Positions 1 to 9,098 of a DNA stretch of 63,529 nucleotides are shown piece after piece (the first letter of the stretch is position 1; each line of letters starts with the position of its first letter). A program made the translations under genes and the position numbers. The stretch is from Marinibacterium sp. (lineage in GTDB: Bacteria > Pseudomonadota > Alphaproteobacteria > Rhodobacterales > Rhodobacteraceae): positions 1 to 63,529 of the forward strand of contig JAEPNQ010000012.1 in the NCBI GenBank assembly GCA_017643305.1. The letters are read 5' to 3'. A model generated the notes under the pieces. It was not told the origin of the DNA. It worked only from the letters and a program-made list of their open reading frames with translations, and made no database searches.

Positions 1-1
1 G

Positions 2-1096
2 CTGCGGCGGTTGCCGTGGCTGGAGGGTACGGCAATGGTGCTGTGCGATATCCTAGACCACCACACACACAAACGGTTGCCTCATGCGCCCCGGCAGGTG
101 CTGAAAGAACAGATCGCCCGCGCACAGGCGATGGGGCTGACCCCGATGATGGCGACCGAGCTGGAGTTTTTCCTGTTCAAGAAGCCGCTGGATGAGATGC
201 GGGCCGAAGGCTATCGCGACCTGACGACGCTGGGGCTCTATAACGAAGATTATCACATCCTGCAGACCACCAAGGAAGAACATGTGATGCGCCCGTTGCG
301 CAACTATCTGGTGGCCGCCGGGGTGCCCGTTGAAAACACGAAGGGTGAAGCCGAGGCAGGACAGGCAGAACTGAACATCAAGTACGCCCATGCCTTGCTC
401 TGTGCTGATCATCACACCATTGCCAAACACGCGACCAAGGAAATTGCCTGGCAGCAGGGCCATTCTGCGACCTTCCTGCCGAAATGGGATCGGGACCGCG
501 TGGGCAGCGCCAGCCATGTGCACATGTCGCTGTGGGCCGATGGCAGCAACGCGTTTCACGACCCGGACGCGCCACACACCATGTCGCAGGTGATGAAGCA
601 TTTTGTGGCCGGGCTGATCGCTTATGCGCCGGAATGCACTTATTTCTTTGCGCCTTACATTAACTCCTACAAACGCTTTGCCAAAGGCACCTTTGCGCCG
701 ACCAAAACCGCCTGGTCGGTGGACAACCGCACCGCGGGTTTCCGTTTGTGTGGTGAAGGCACCAAGGGCGTACGGGTGGAATGCCGGATCCCCGGATCGG
801 ACATCAACCCGTACCTGACACAGGCCGCGTTGCTGGCCGCCGGTCTGAAAGGCATCGAAGACAAGCTGGAGCTGGCCCCGCCTGCCACCGGCGACATGTA
901 TGACGACGAAACTGTACCGGAAATCCCCAATACGCTGCGCAGTGCAACGGAAACCCTGCGCGGGTCGGCCATGCTGCGCGCCGCGCTGGGCGATTTTGTG
1001 GTGGATCACTACACCCGCGCGGCGGAGTGGGAACAGGAAGAATTTGATCGCGTGGTGACGGATTGGGAAATCGCACGCGGGTTTGAGAAGGCCTAG
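2..1096 (+). CDS. Glutamine-synthetase-like gamma-glutamyl ligase (5' end outside window)
   Basis: This is a glutamine synthetase superfamily ligase of the GlnA-like/PuuA-like group that joins glutamate to an amine using ATP. The open frame enters from the window edge, so the N-terminal beta-grasp part is missing; 364 codons are visible. Seen in the sequence are the metal-binding ELEFF segment, KGEAEAGQAELN, ASHVHMS, the NSYKRF and VDNRTAGFR nucleotide and glutamate segments, and VECRIPGSDINPYL near the C-terminus. An aldehyde dehydrogenase starts 7 bp downstream and an alcohol dehydrogenase overlaps that, so they form one operon. The true substrate cannot be read from sequence. The partner enzymes suggest an amino alcohol such as ethanolamine or alaninol rather than ammonia (inference). 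It is not expected to be the housekeeping GlnA. Confidence 0.85.
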   Translation: MRRLPWLEGTAMVLCDILDHHTHKRLPHAPRQVLKEQIARAQAMGLTPMMATELEFFLFKKPLDEMRAEGYRDLTTLGLYNEDYHILQTTKEEHVMRPLRNYLVAAGVPVENTKGEAEAGQAELNIKYAHALLCADHHTIAKHATKEIAWQQGHSATFLPKWDRDRVGSASHVHMSLWADGSNAFHDPDAPHTMSQVMKHFVAGLIAYAPECTYFFAPYINSYKRFAKGTFAPTKTAWSVDNRTAGFRLCGEGTKGVRVECRIPGSDINPYLTQAALLAAGLKGIEDKLELAPPATGDMYDDETVPEIPNTLRSATETLRGSAMLRAALGDFVVDHYTRAAEWEQEEFDRVVTDWEIARGFEKA

Positions 1097-1103
1097 GAAA
1101 AGA

Positions 1104-2486
1104 ATGGGAAGTACAATCACCTGTATGTCGCCAATTGACGGATTGGTCTGCGCTGAACGCGTTTGCCTCGACGCAGACGCCGCGCGGGCCGCAGTCGTGG
1201 CTGCAAAGGCGGCGCAGAGGGCTTGGGCAGCGGTGCCTGTGGCCCAGCGTTTTGCGTATGTGGAGAAGGCTGTGGCCTATATCGGTGAAACGCAGGACCG
1301 GATGGTGCAAGAACTGGCCACGCAGATGGGTCGCCCGGTGCGTTACGGTGGTGAATTTGGCGGGTTCAACGAGCGCGCCAGCTACATGGCTTCGATCGCC
1401 GAGGAGGCTTTGGCCCCTATTATGATTGAAGACAGCGACGAATACCTGCGCAAGATTGAACGCGAACCGGTAGGTGTGGTGTTGGTCGTGGCGCCATGGA
1501 ACTACCCCTATATGACCGCGATCAACACGATTGCGCCTGCGCTGATCGCGGGCAACGCCGTGGTGTTGAAACATGCGTCACAGACCATTCTGGTGGGCGA
1601 GCATCTTGCGGATGCCTTTGCTTCCGCCGGGCTGCCCGAAGGCGTATTCACCAATGTGGTTCTGGACCATGACACCACATCCGACCTGATCGCGGGCGGG
1701 TGTTTCGGGTTGGTGAATTTCACCGGCTCCGTGGGCGGTGGGCGCGCGATGGAACGTGCCGCCGCCGGAACATTCACCGCCGTCGCAACCGAACTGGGCG
1801 GGAAGGACCCGGGTTATGTCCGGGCGGATGCCGATCTGGACGCGGCGGTGGACACGCTGATTGACGGGGCAATGTTCAATTCCGGGCAATGCTGCTGCGG
1901 GATCGAACGGATCTATGTGCATGAAAGCCTGTATCATGCCTTTGTCGAAAAGGCTGTGGCGCTGGTGAGCAGCTATGTGCTGGGCGATCCACGGGATGAG
2001 GCGACCACGCTGGGGCCGATGGCCAATATCCGCTTTGCCCGCGAAGTGCGCGCGCAGGTGGACGAAGCTGTTGCCGCCGGGGCCAAGGCGCATATTGCCA
2101 AGATGCCGGGTGATGATGGCGGCACTTATGTGACGCCGCAGATTCTGACCAACGTGGACCATTCCATGCGCATCATGCGCGATGAAACCTTTGGCCCGGC
2201 AGTAGGGATCATGCCCGTCAAGGATGATGAAGAGGCCATCGCGCTGATGAACGATAGCCAATTTGGTCTGACCTGCGCGCTCTGGACCCATGACACCGCA
2301 GCAGCGGAGGCCATTGGTCGCCGCCTGGAAACCGGCACTGTGTTCATGAATCGCTGTGACTACCTCGACCCGGCCCTGTGCTGGACCGGCTGCAAGGACA
2401 CGGGGCGGGGTGCCGGACTGTCGATCCTTGGTTATAACTCCGTGACACGACCGAAATCCTACCACCTGAAGAAGTTGAAACCATGA
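1104..2486 (+). CDS. NAD(P)-dependent aldehyde dehydrogenase
   Basis: This 460-residue ALDH-superfamily enzyme oxidises an aldehyde to the acid. Visible motifs are PWNYPY at the start of the coenzyme-binding domain, FTGSVGGG in the Rossmann region, the general base E230 in ELGGKDP, and the nucleophile in GQCCCG (C264 by the GQxC pattern, flanked by two more Cys). I start at ATG 1104 because AGGAAAAG lies just upstream; an earlier in-frame codon at 1083 would overlap the preceding gene and has no better ribosome site. It lies between the gamma-glutamyl ligase and the iron alcohol dehydrogenase and likely oxidises a gamma-glutamylated amino aldehyde made by that pair (inference). Confidence 0.9.
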   Translation: MGSTITCMSPIDGLVCAERVCLDADAARAAVVAAKAAQRAWAAVPVAQRFAYVEKAVAYIGETQDRMVQELATQMGRPVRYGGEFGGFNERASYMASIAEEALAPIMIEDSDEYLRKIEREPVGVVLVVAPWNYPYMTAINTIAPALIAGNAVVLKHASQTILVGEHLADAFASAGLPEGVFTNVVLDHDTTSDLIAGGCFGLVNFTGSVGGGRAMERAAAGTFTAVATELGGKDPGYVRADADLDAAVDTLIDGAMFNSGQCCCGIERIYVHESLYHAFVEKAVALVSSYVLGDPRDEATTLGPMANIRFAREVRAQVDEAVAAGAKAHIAKMPGDDGGTYVTPQILTNVDHSMRIMRDETFGPAVGIMPVKDDEEAIALMNDSQFGLTCALWTHDTAAAEAIGRRLETGTVFMNRCDYLDPALCWTGCKDTGRGAGLSILGYNSVTRPKSYHLKKLKP

Positions 2487-3628
2487 GCCTGACTGCAAAC
2501 TGGAGCTATCCTAACCCTATCCGCTTTGGCGCTGGCCGCATTGCCGAGATCGGCGATGCCTGCAAGGCGGCGGGGATGACCAAGCCGCTGCTGATCACCG
2601 ACAGGGGGCTGGCAGATAACCCGATCACCACCAATACGCTGGCGCTGATGGAGGAGGCCGGACTGGGCGCGGCGATCTTTTCCGACGTGGACCCGAACCC
2701 CAACGATTTTAATGCAGATGCGGGCGTGGCCTTTTACCGCGAAGGCGGGTTTGACGGGGTCATCGCCTTTGGTGGCGGCTCGGGGCTGGATCTGGCGAAA
2801 ACCGTGGCCTTTATGGCGGGGCAGACCCGCCCGATCTGGGATTTCGAGGACATAGGCGATTGGTGGACGCGCGCCAATGCCGATGCGATTGCGCCTGTGG
2901 TGGCCGTGCCTACGACCGCCGGGACGGGGTCCGAAGTGGGGCGGGCCAGTGTCATTACCAATTCGCAGACGCATGAGAAGAAAATTATCTTCCACCCCAA
3001 GATGCTGCCTGCCGTCGTCATTGCCGACCCGGAATTGTCCGTGGGTATGCCAAAATTCATCACTGCCGGGACCGGGCTCGATGCCTTTGCCCATTGCGTG
3101 GAGGCGTATTCATCCCCGCATTATCACCCGATGAGCCAGGGCATCGCGCTGGAAGGCATGCGGCTGGTCAAGGACTATCTGCCGCGTGCTTATGCCGACG
3201 GCCACGATCTGGAAGCGCGCGGTAACATGATGAGCGCAGCGACCATGGGCGCTACGGCGTTCCAGAAGGGGCTGGGCGCGATCCACGCCATGAGCCATCC
3301 GATTGGGGCAGTACACCACACCCACCACGGCACCACCAATGCCGTCTGCATGCCCGCCGTGCTGCAGCTGAATGCCGATGCGATCCGCGACCGGTTCAAT
3401 CTGGCAGCAGCCTATCTGGGTATCGAAGGCGGGTTTGACGGATTCTGTGCCTTTGTCGATGACTTCAACGCCAGCTTTGCCATTCCGCGCACGCTGACCG
3501 AGTTGGGCGTCGAGAACCCTGATTTCGACGCATTGACCGAAGCCGCCCTGCGCGATCCAAGCGTCGGCGGCAACCCGGTGGCTCTGACGCAGGAAAACGT
3601 GCGCGCGATGTTTGACCAGATCGCCTGA
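2483..3628 (+). CDS. Iron-containing alcohol dehydrogenase
   Basis: This is a group III (iron-dependent) alcohol dehydrogenase of 381 residues. It shows the GGGSGLD nucleotide-binding loop, the TTAGTGSE segment, and the metal ligands expected from FucO spacing: D200 and H204 in DAFAHCVEA, H268 in AIHAMSHP and H282 in HHTHHG. The start codon overlaps the stop of the aldehyde dehydrogenase (ATGA), which indicates translational coupling. Having both an alcohol and an aldehyde dehydrogenase behind a gamma-glutamyl ligase fits stepwise oxidation of a gamma-glutamylated amino alcohol. Substrate is not determinable from sequence. It could also act on a short-chain primary alcohol. Confidence 0.9.
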   Translation: MSLTANWSYPNPIRFGAGRIAEIGDACKAAGMTKPLLITDRGLADNPITTNTLALMEEAGLGAAIFSDVDPNPNDFNADAGVAFYREGGFDGVIAFGGGSGLDLAKTVAFMAGQTRPIWDFEDIGDWWTRANADAIAPVVAVPTTAGTGSEVGRASVITNSQTHEKKIIFHPKMLPAVVIADPELSVGMPKFITAGTGLDAFAHCVEAYSSPHYHPMSQGIALEGMRLVKDYLPRAYADGHDLEARGNMMSAATMGATAFQKGLGAIHAMSHPIGAVHHTHHGTTNAVCMPAVLQLNADAIRDRFNLAAAYLGIEGGFDGFCAFVDDFNASFAIPRTLTELGVENPDFDALTEAALRDPSVGGNPVALTQENVRAMFDQIA

Positions 3629-3642
3629 GATGGTGCGGGCAG

Positions 3643-3666
3643 GGCAGGGTGCCCCGCCTGATTTTT
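3643..3666 (+). terminator. Weak terminator-like hairpin after the ADH operon
   Basis: A short GC-rich inverted repeat (GGCAGGG with CCCCGCC, one mismatch and a very short loop) is followed by ATTTTTG about 15 bp after the alcohol dehydrogenase stop. The stem is short and imperfect, so this is only a possible rho-independent terminator. Confidence 0.25.
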
Positions 3667-3731
3667 GCCCGGAAACCTGCCAGGATCTTTAACGCTCGTC
3701 TGCGCAGTGGCTTGTCGTAAAGCGAACAAGC

Positions 3732-4151
3732 ATGGCACTGGCAGCGTCGGCTCGTGAAACCTTGGGTCAAACGCTTGGGTCACAGATCCTGTCCACCTGC
3801 ACCAGGCTGGACGAGGACGTCTGCAGTTTGAACGCCTGCGACCCTGATGTGTTGGGCCCGCACGCCGCGCATCACCTTCTGCAAGCGAAATCGCCCGTGG
3901 AAAGGCGATATGAGCCGGTCGCGCGCTTCCATCTTGGTAACAGAGCGATTATTCACAAAGTCCATGCCACTGCAGACGTGTCAGACAAAGAGCGGAGCCA
4001 GTCCGGTAGAACCATGGTGATTTATCTCTATGATCTGCCAAAGGTCGCCCAGAACCATGATGCATTCTGCCATTCTGGTGAGGTGGTCGGCTCTGCGGTA
4101 GTCCGGTCGCTGGCCAAATCGGTGGACACAGCCCCGGCGCAAGAAAGGTAA
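3732..4151 (+). pseudogene. matA: Relic of malonyl-CoA decarboxylase (C-terminal part only)
   Basis: An open frame of 139 codons matches, by recall of the family, the C-terminal end of malonyl-CoA decarboxylase. It shows HHLLQAKSP, then PVARFHLGN (family PVxxFHLxNGA), then SQSGR.MVIYLYDL (family QSAGLMVNYLYDL), and ends with GEVV.S.AVRSLAKS. Families of this type are about 430-460 residues, so roughly the first 70% is gone. Several otherwise conserved positions are changed, for example the NGA after FHLx is now NRA. The stop lies 4 bp before matB, the classic matA-matB order, which strongly supports the identification. The 100 bp upstream hold nothing recognisable. The residual frame is unlikely to make a working enzyme. 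Confidence 0.75.
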
Positions 4152-4155
4152 GCTC

Positions 4156-5670
4156 ATGCCAAACCCGCTGTATGACGAAATGTTCGGTGCGCATGCGGGG
4201 GCCTCCACCCCGTTTCTGATGCTGGCTGACGGGCGCGTTGTGACCCATGCCGCGTTTCTGGAACAGGCCGCGCGGGTGGCCGGAGCGCTGACCGATGCTG
4301 GGTTGAAACCGGGTGACCGGGTGGCCGCACAGATCGAAAAATCGCCCGAAGCGCTGGCGCTTTATGCCGCCTGTGCACAGGCCGGGCTGGTGTTTCTGCC
4401 GCTCAACACGGCCTACACCGCGGATGAGCTGAGTTATTTCATCGAAAACAGCGGTGCGTCGCTGATCGTTTGCGACGCCAGCAACCGTGACAAGCTGGAG
4501 GCGATGGCATCCGGGCTTGGCGCCAATGTGGACACTTTGAATGCTGATGGCTCCGGCACGCTGATGGACCGCGCAGCAGGCATGTCCACCAGTTTTGCGA
4601 CCGTGGACCGACAGGGCGATGATTTGGCCGCGTTCCTCTATACCTCGGGCACGACGGGACGGTCGAAGGGTGCGATGCTTACGCAGGACAACTTGTTGTC
4701 AAATGCCCGCACGCTGGCGGAAGAATGGCGCTTTCAAGCTGACGACGTGCTGCTGCACGCATTGCCGATCTTCCACACCCACGGGCTGTTCGTGGCCACC
4801 AACGTGATGCTGGCGGCGGGTGGCAGCATGATCTTCCTGCCCAGGTTTGACCTTGACCAGATCATTGCCAACATGCCTGCGGCCACGTCGATGATGGGTG
4901 TACCGACCTTCTATAGAAGGCTGCTCGGCGATGATCGGTTCACTAGTGACCTGGCGGCGCATATGCGGTTGTTCATCTCCGGTTCCGCGCCCTTGCTGGC
5001 CGAAACCCATGTGCAGTTTGAAACCCGCACCGGCCACCGCATCCTCGAACGCTATGGGATGACGGAAACCAACATGAATACCTCAAACCCATATGACGGC
5101 GAACGCCGCGCCGGGACCGTTGGCTTCCCGCTGCCGGGGGTGGAACTGAAGATCACCGATGCCGAAACCGGCGAAACCATCCCAGACGGTGAGGTCGGCC
5201 AGATCGAGGTGCGCGGGCCAAACGTGTTCAAAGGTTACTGGCAGATGCCTGAAAAAACCGCTGCAGAACTGCGCGTGGACGGGTTCTTCATCACTGGCGA
5301 TCTGGGCCGCATAGACGAAGACGGCTATGTCCACATCGTCGGCCGCAACAAGGACCTGATCATTTCCGGCGGTTACAACATTTATCCCAAGGAAATTGAG
5401 CTGGTGCTGGATGACCAGCCTGGCGTGCTGGAAAGTGCGGTCATCGGCGTGCCGCATCCGGATTTTGGTGAAACCGTGGTGGGCGTGATCGTGCCCGAAG
5501 CGGGCCAAATCCCGGACACGGAAGCGATGATGGATGCGGTCTGCCAATCGCTCGCCCGGTTCAAACATCCCCGGACGTTGGTTCTGTTGGACGAACTGCC
5601 GCGCAACACGATGAGCAAGGTGCAAAAAAACATTCTGCGCGATCAGTACAAGGATATGTTCGCGGGCTGA
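4156..5670 (+). CDS. matB: Malonyl-CoA synthetase (malonate-CoA ligase)
   Basis: This 504-residue adenylate-forming enzyme makes malonyl-CoA from malonate, ATP and CoA in the cytoplasm. It has the P-loop-like YTSGTTGRSKG motif (A3), HTHGLFVATN in the middle of the N domain, YGMTETNMN (A5), ITGDLGRIDEDGY (A7), the hinge GRNKDLIISGG (A8), and the catalytic lysine region near NTMSKVQKN (A10). The overall pattern matches the Rhodopseudomonas/Rhizobium MatB type. The ribosome site AAAGG sits just before ATG 4156. It follows the decarboxylase relic directly. With MatA lost, malonyl-CoA formed here would feed fatty-acid synthesis or other carboxylases rather than be decarboxylated to acetyl-CoA (inference). 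Confidence 0.9.
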   Translation: MPNPLYDEMFGAHAGASTPFLMLADGRVVTHAAFLEQAARVAGALTDAGLKPGDRVAAQIEKSPEALALYAACAQAGLVFLPLNTAYTADELSYFIENSGASLIVCDASNRDKLEAMASGLGANVDTLNADGSGTLMDRAAGMSTSFATVDRQGDDLAAFLYTSGTTGRSKGAMLTQDNLLSNARTLAEEWRFQADDVLLHALPIFHTHGLFVATNVMLAAGGSMIFLPRFDLDQIIANMPAATSMMGVPTFYRRLLGDDRFTSDLAAHMRLFISGSAPLLAETHVQFETRTGHRILERYGMTETNMNTSNPYDGERRAGTVGFPLPGVELKITDAETGETIPDGEVGQIEVRGPNVFKGYWQMPEKTAAELRVDGFFITGDLGRIDEDGYVHIVGRNKDLIISGGYNIYPKEIELVLDDQPGVLESAVIGVPHPDFGETVVGVIVPEAGQIPDTEAMMDAVCQSLARFKHPRTLVLLDELPRNTMSKVQKNILRDQYKDMFAG

Positions 5671-5805
5671 GGGGTTTTTTGCGCCCGGAGTCGTGTGGCG
5701 ACTGCGAAACCGTGCGGTCGTTGACCAAACTGCCGCGGCAGAGGTCTGCTCATATGTCCTTGCAGGCTTCGGCCAATCCAATGACTGGCCAAAGCCGGTG
5801 CGATC

Positions 5806-7035
5806 TCAGCCCACCACGTTATGTGCCGGGCCGTAAGGGAAGCCGGTGATGTTTTCGTTCGCATCTTCGGTGATGATCAGGATGTCATGTTCGCGGTAAC
5901 CGCCGGCCCCGGGCTGTCCTTCGGGGATGGTCAGCATTGGTTCCATTGAAATTACCATGCCCGGTTCAAGCACCGTGTCGATGTCTTCACGCAGCTCCAG
6001 TCCTGCTTCGCGCCCGTAGTAATGGCTCAACACGCCAAAAGAATGCCCGTAGCCAAAGGTACGGTACTGCAGCAGGTCCCGTTCGACGAAGAAATCGTTG
6101 ATGGCATGGGTCACCTCCGCGCAGGACATGCCGGGTTTCAATAGGCTCATCCCGAATTCATGGGCAGCCACGTTCGCCTCCCAGACCTTCAGGCTGGCCA
6201 CATCGACCGTTTCAACGAATAAAGTGCGTTCCAGCGCAGTATAATAGCCCGAGATCATCGGGAAGGTATTGAGGCTGAGAACATCACCGCGTTCCAGCCG
6301 CCGGCTTGTGACCGGGTTATGCGCGCCGTCGGTGTTGATCCCGGACTGGAACCAGACCCAGGTGTCGCGATATTCCGCGTCCGGGAACCTGCGGGCAATC
6401 TCCTGTTCCATGGCGTCGCGACCGGCCATGGCCACGTCGATCTCACGGGCTCCGGCTTTGATCGCATCACGGATCGCATAGGCGCCAACATCCGCCGTTG
6501 CGGCACCGGCGCGGATCAGGTCCAGTTCCGCCGCCGATTTGTGGAGGCGCTGTATCATGGTGGCGGGTGCGATATCGACCGTTGCTTTGGGGGAAAGGAA
6601 TGCGTTCAGCATGGCCTTTTGCGCGATAGACATGTGATCGCCTTCAAACCCGATAACCTTGCCGGGCCCGGTGACTGACACGATCGCACGCCAATAGTTG
6701 TTTCGCTGCCAATCAGTGTAAGTGATGTTATCGCCGTAACAGCGCCGCCAAGGCTGGGCTGCATCGATCCCGGCGCTGAAGGTAACGGTTTCGGTTTGTG
6801 TGACCACCTGCGCATAGGGCCGCCCGAAGGCGCAGTAGAGAAAGCCGGAATAATAGGCCACGTTGTGCATGGAGGTCAGCAAAACCGCATCCACGCCTTG
6901 TTCGACCATCATGGCCCGGAGACCGGCAAGCCGCGCCTCGTATTCGGCATCGTCGAAGGGCAGTACCTTTTCGCCCTGGTGGAAACGGTAAAAATCCGGG
7001 CGTGCCAGCCCGTTGAAGTTGGAAGTTCCGTCCAT
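5806..7035 (-). CDS. Creatinase (creatine amidinohydrolase), M24 fold
   Basis: This 409-residue protein hydrolyses creatine to sarcosine and urea. It belongs to the pita-bread M24 family but matches creatinase rather than aminopeptidases: HNVAYYSGFLYCAFGRPYA and QPWRRCYGDNITYTDWQR in the N domain, and WFQSGINTDGAHNPVTSRR, GYYTALERTLF, YRTFGYGHSFG and SHYYGREAGLELRED in the C domain. These segments are nearly those of the Pseudomonas enzyme as I recall it. I start at ATG 7035, where AGGAG lies 7 bp upstream; 20 further codons upstream are open but unconvincing. It stands alone on the minus strand, convergent with matB. No creatininase or sarcosine oxidase gene is in the window, so sarcosine would have to be handled elsewhere. 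Confidence 0.92.
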   Translation of the reverse strand: MDGTSNFNGLARPDFYRFHQGEKVLPFDDAEYEARLAGLRAMMVEQGVDAVLLTSMHNVAYYSGFLYCAFGRPYAQVVTQTETVTFSAGIDAAQPWRRCYGDNITYTDWQRNNYWRAIVSVTGPGKVIGFEGDHMSIAQKAMLNAFLSPKATVDIAPATMIQRLHKSAAELDLIRAGAATADVGAYAIRDAIKAGAREIDVAMAGRDAMEQEIARRFPDAEYRDTWVWFQSGINTDGAHNPVTSRRLERGDVLSLNTFPMISGYYTALERTLFVETVDVASLKVWEANVAAHEFGMSLLKPGMSCAEVTHAINDFFVERDLLQYRTFGYGHSFGVLSHYYGREAGLELREDIDTVLEPGMVISMEPMLTIPEGQPGAGGYREHDILIITEDANENITGFPYGPAHNVVG

Positions 7036-7385
7036 CGGTTCACTCCTGTTCTGGCCGTCCCGGTCGGAGGAGGAGTGCTGTTCGCTCGGTCGCACTTTCC
7101 CTCACCGCGTCAACGGCAAAGCAAGCTCCCGGCGTTCAGGATGGTGGTTTGGGGTGATCTGCTCCGCATCGGACCAGCGGCGACGCCATCGCCTGACCAC
7201 TTCCGTTTTTTAGTTGCAGGGGGTTAGGCAAATCAAGCCTTTCTTTCTGGGACTGAGAAAAGGAGATCAGCACCTTATTCCAAGGCTGTTTTGCTTGTGC
7301 TCCAATCAGGTCTTCTCTGACTTTATGTCGGCAGTTATCATCTTAACTAATCCTGAATTGTTCGGCTTGGTTTAGGGGGCCAAAC
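7036..7385. promoter_or_regulatory. Divergent intergenic region, creatinase / IlvD-type operon
   Basis: This 350-bp region separates two divergently transcribed genes and must carry both promoters. It contains the creatinase ribosome site (AGGAG on the minus strand) and AGGGGG just before the dehydratase ATG. No operator, riboswitch or clear -35/-10 pair could be assigned by eye. The half next to the dehydratase is AT-richer than the surroundings, as expected for a promoter. Confidence 0.4.
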
Positions 7386-9098
7386 ATGACAAACACCCGA
7401 CGTTCCCGTGTGATCACCGATGGGCTTGAACGCACCCCGCACCGCGCCTTTCTGCGCGGCATGGGGCTGGATGATGACGATATTGCCAAGCCCTTCGTGG
7501 GCGTCGTGACCACCGAAGGTGAAACGTCGCCCTGCAACATGGGGCTCGCTGCGCAGGCAGAGCATGCCTATCAGGGCGTGCGTGCTGCTGGGGGGACGCC
7601 GCGCAAGTTCACCACCGTGTCCGTGTCGGACGGATTGTCGATGAACCACCAGGGCATGAAATGTTCGCTGATCTCGCGTGAGGTGATTGCCGACAGCATC
7701 GAACTGGTGGCGCGTGGTCATGCCTATGACGCGCTGATCGGCTATGGCGCGTGCGACAAGAACCTGCCGGCGATGATGATGGCCATGACCCGGCTGAACC
7801 TGCCATCGGTTTTCATGCATGGCGGCCCGGTGCTGGTGAGCCAGTGGAAGGGGCAGTCCATGTCGCTCATCAACACTTATGAAGGCATCGGGGCCGTCCA
7901 GACGGGGGACATGGACCGGGGTGAACTGACACAGATGGAAAAGGCCGCCATGCCCACTCATGGGGCCTGTCCCGGGCAGATGACTGCATCGACCATGGCG
8001 ATGGTGGCCGAGGTTCTCGGGTTCTCCCTGCCGGGATCGGCCACTGCGCCTGCGGTATTCATTGAACGCGAGGCGATGGGGCGCAAGGCCGGGGAAACAG
8101 TAATGGCGCTGCTCGAAGGCAACGGCCCGTTGCCGCGCGATCTGGTCACGCGTAAGAGCCTGGAAAACGCCTGTGCCTGCGTCGCGGCCACGGGTGGTTC
8201 CACCAACGCCGCGATGCATATTCCCGCTATCGCGCATGAGGCCGGGATCCGGTTTACTTTTGATGACGTGGCCGAGGTCTTTGCCCGCACGCCGCTGGTC
8301 GCCAGCATGGTGCCGGGCGGCAAGTATTATGCCGAAGACATCCACCGATTGGGTGGGGTGCGGGTGATCTTCCGCGAATTGCTGGACAACGGTCTGCTGG
8401 ATGGCGACACGCCAACCGTGACCGGCCAGACGCTGGGCGAACTGGTGGCCGATGCCCCAGCGCCTGATGGGGAGGTTGTGCTGCCGATCGCCGCGCCAAT
8501 CACACAAACCGGCGGGCTGGTGGTGCTGAAAGGCAACCTCGCCCCCGACGGCGCTTTGATCAAGATCGCGGGATTACAGACGCTGGTACATGAAGGCCCG
8601 GCGCGGGTATTCGACTGTGAGGAAGACTGCATGGTCGCGATCCGGTCCAGGTCGTACAAGGCCGGTGACGTGATCATCATCCGAAACGAAGGGCCGCGTG
8701 GTGGGCCGGGTATGCGTGAAATGCTGGGGCCGACTGCCATCATCTACGGGCAGGGCATGGGCGAAAAGGTGGCGCTGGTCACCGATGGCCGGTTCTCGGG
8801 TGCGACGCGGGGCATGTGTGTCGGCTATCTGTCGCCCGAAGCAGCAGTAGGCGGGCCTCTGGCATTGGTCGAAGACGGGGACATTATCCGTATCGACTGT
8901 CTCGCCGCCACCATGGACCTTCAGATCGACGAGACGGAGTGGGAGAGGCGCCGCGCGGCGTGGAAACCCAAGTCTTACGACCCGCCACTGGCCGGGGCAT
9001 TGCAGAAATACGCTGCCCAGGTCGGGTCTTCGCATCTGGGTGCCGTGACCCATGCCGGTGCTATGCAATGGCCGGTGGAGGAACCCGAAGGTGACTGA
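7386..9098 (+). CDS. IlvD/Edd-family [Fe-S] dehydratase
   Basis: This 570-residue enzyme belongs to the IlvD/Edd family, which dehydrates 2,3-dihydroxy acids or sugar acids using an Fe-S cluster and Mg2+. The three cluster cysteines are visible: C50 in TSPCNMG, C123 in GACDKNLP and C195 in [20 protein letters not shown] and the C-terminal GRFSGATRG are also family motifs. The three-Cys pattern suggests a [2Fe-2S] type. It heads an operon with two beta-hydroxyacid dehydrogenases and a CMD-family protein, and a sugar-lactonase relic lies a few kb away. Sugar-acid catabolism is therefore more likely than a second branched-chain biosynthetic enzyme, but this is inference. Ribosome site AGGGGG precedes ATG 7386. 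Confidence 0.85.
   Translation: MTNTRRSRVITDGLERTPHRAFLRGMGLDDDDIAKPFVGVVTTEGETSPCNMGLAAQAEHAYQGVRAAGGTPRKFTTVSVSDGLSMNHQGMKCSLISREVIADSIELVARGHAYDALIGYGACDKNLPAMMMAMTRLNLPSVFMHGGPVLVSQWKGQSMSLINTYEGIGAVQTGDMDRGELTQMEKAAMPTHGACPGQMTASTMAMVAEVLGFSLPGSATAPAVFIEREAMGRKAGETVMALLEGNGPLPRDLVTRKSLENACACVAATGGSTNAAMHIPAIAHEAGIRFTFDDVAEVFARTPLVASMVPGGKYYAEDIHRLGGVRVIFRELLDNGLLDGDTPTVTGQTLGELVADAPAPDGEVVLPIAAPITQTGGLVVLKGNLAPDGALIKIAGLQTLVHEGPARVFDCEEDCMVAIRSRSYKAGDVIIIRNEGPRGGPGMREMLGPTAIIYGQGMGEKVALVTDGRFSGATRGMCVGYLSPEAAVGGPLALVEDGDIIRIDCLAATMDLQIDETEWERRRAAWKPKSYDPPLAGALQKYAAQVGSSHLGAVTHAGAMQWPVEEPEGD

Noticed and set aside
53-1120. Long minus-strand open frame opposite the glutamine-synthetase-like gene
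   Set aside because: It is the antisense shadow of a clear GS-family gene in GC-rich DNA, with no recognisable motifs.
5671-5700. GGGGTTTTTTG after matB as a terminator
   Set aside because: No adequate stem precedes the T run; the only pairing spans the run itself.
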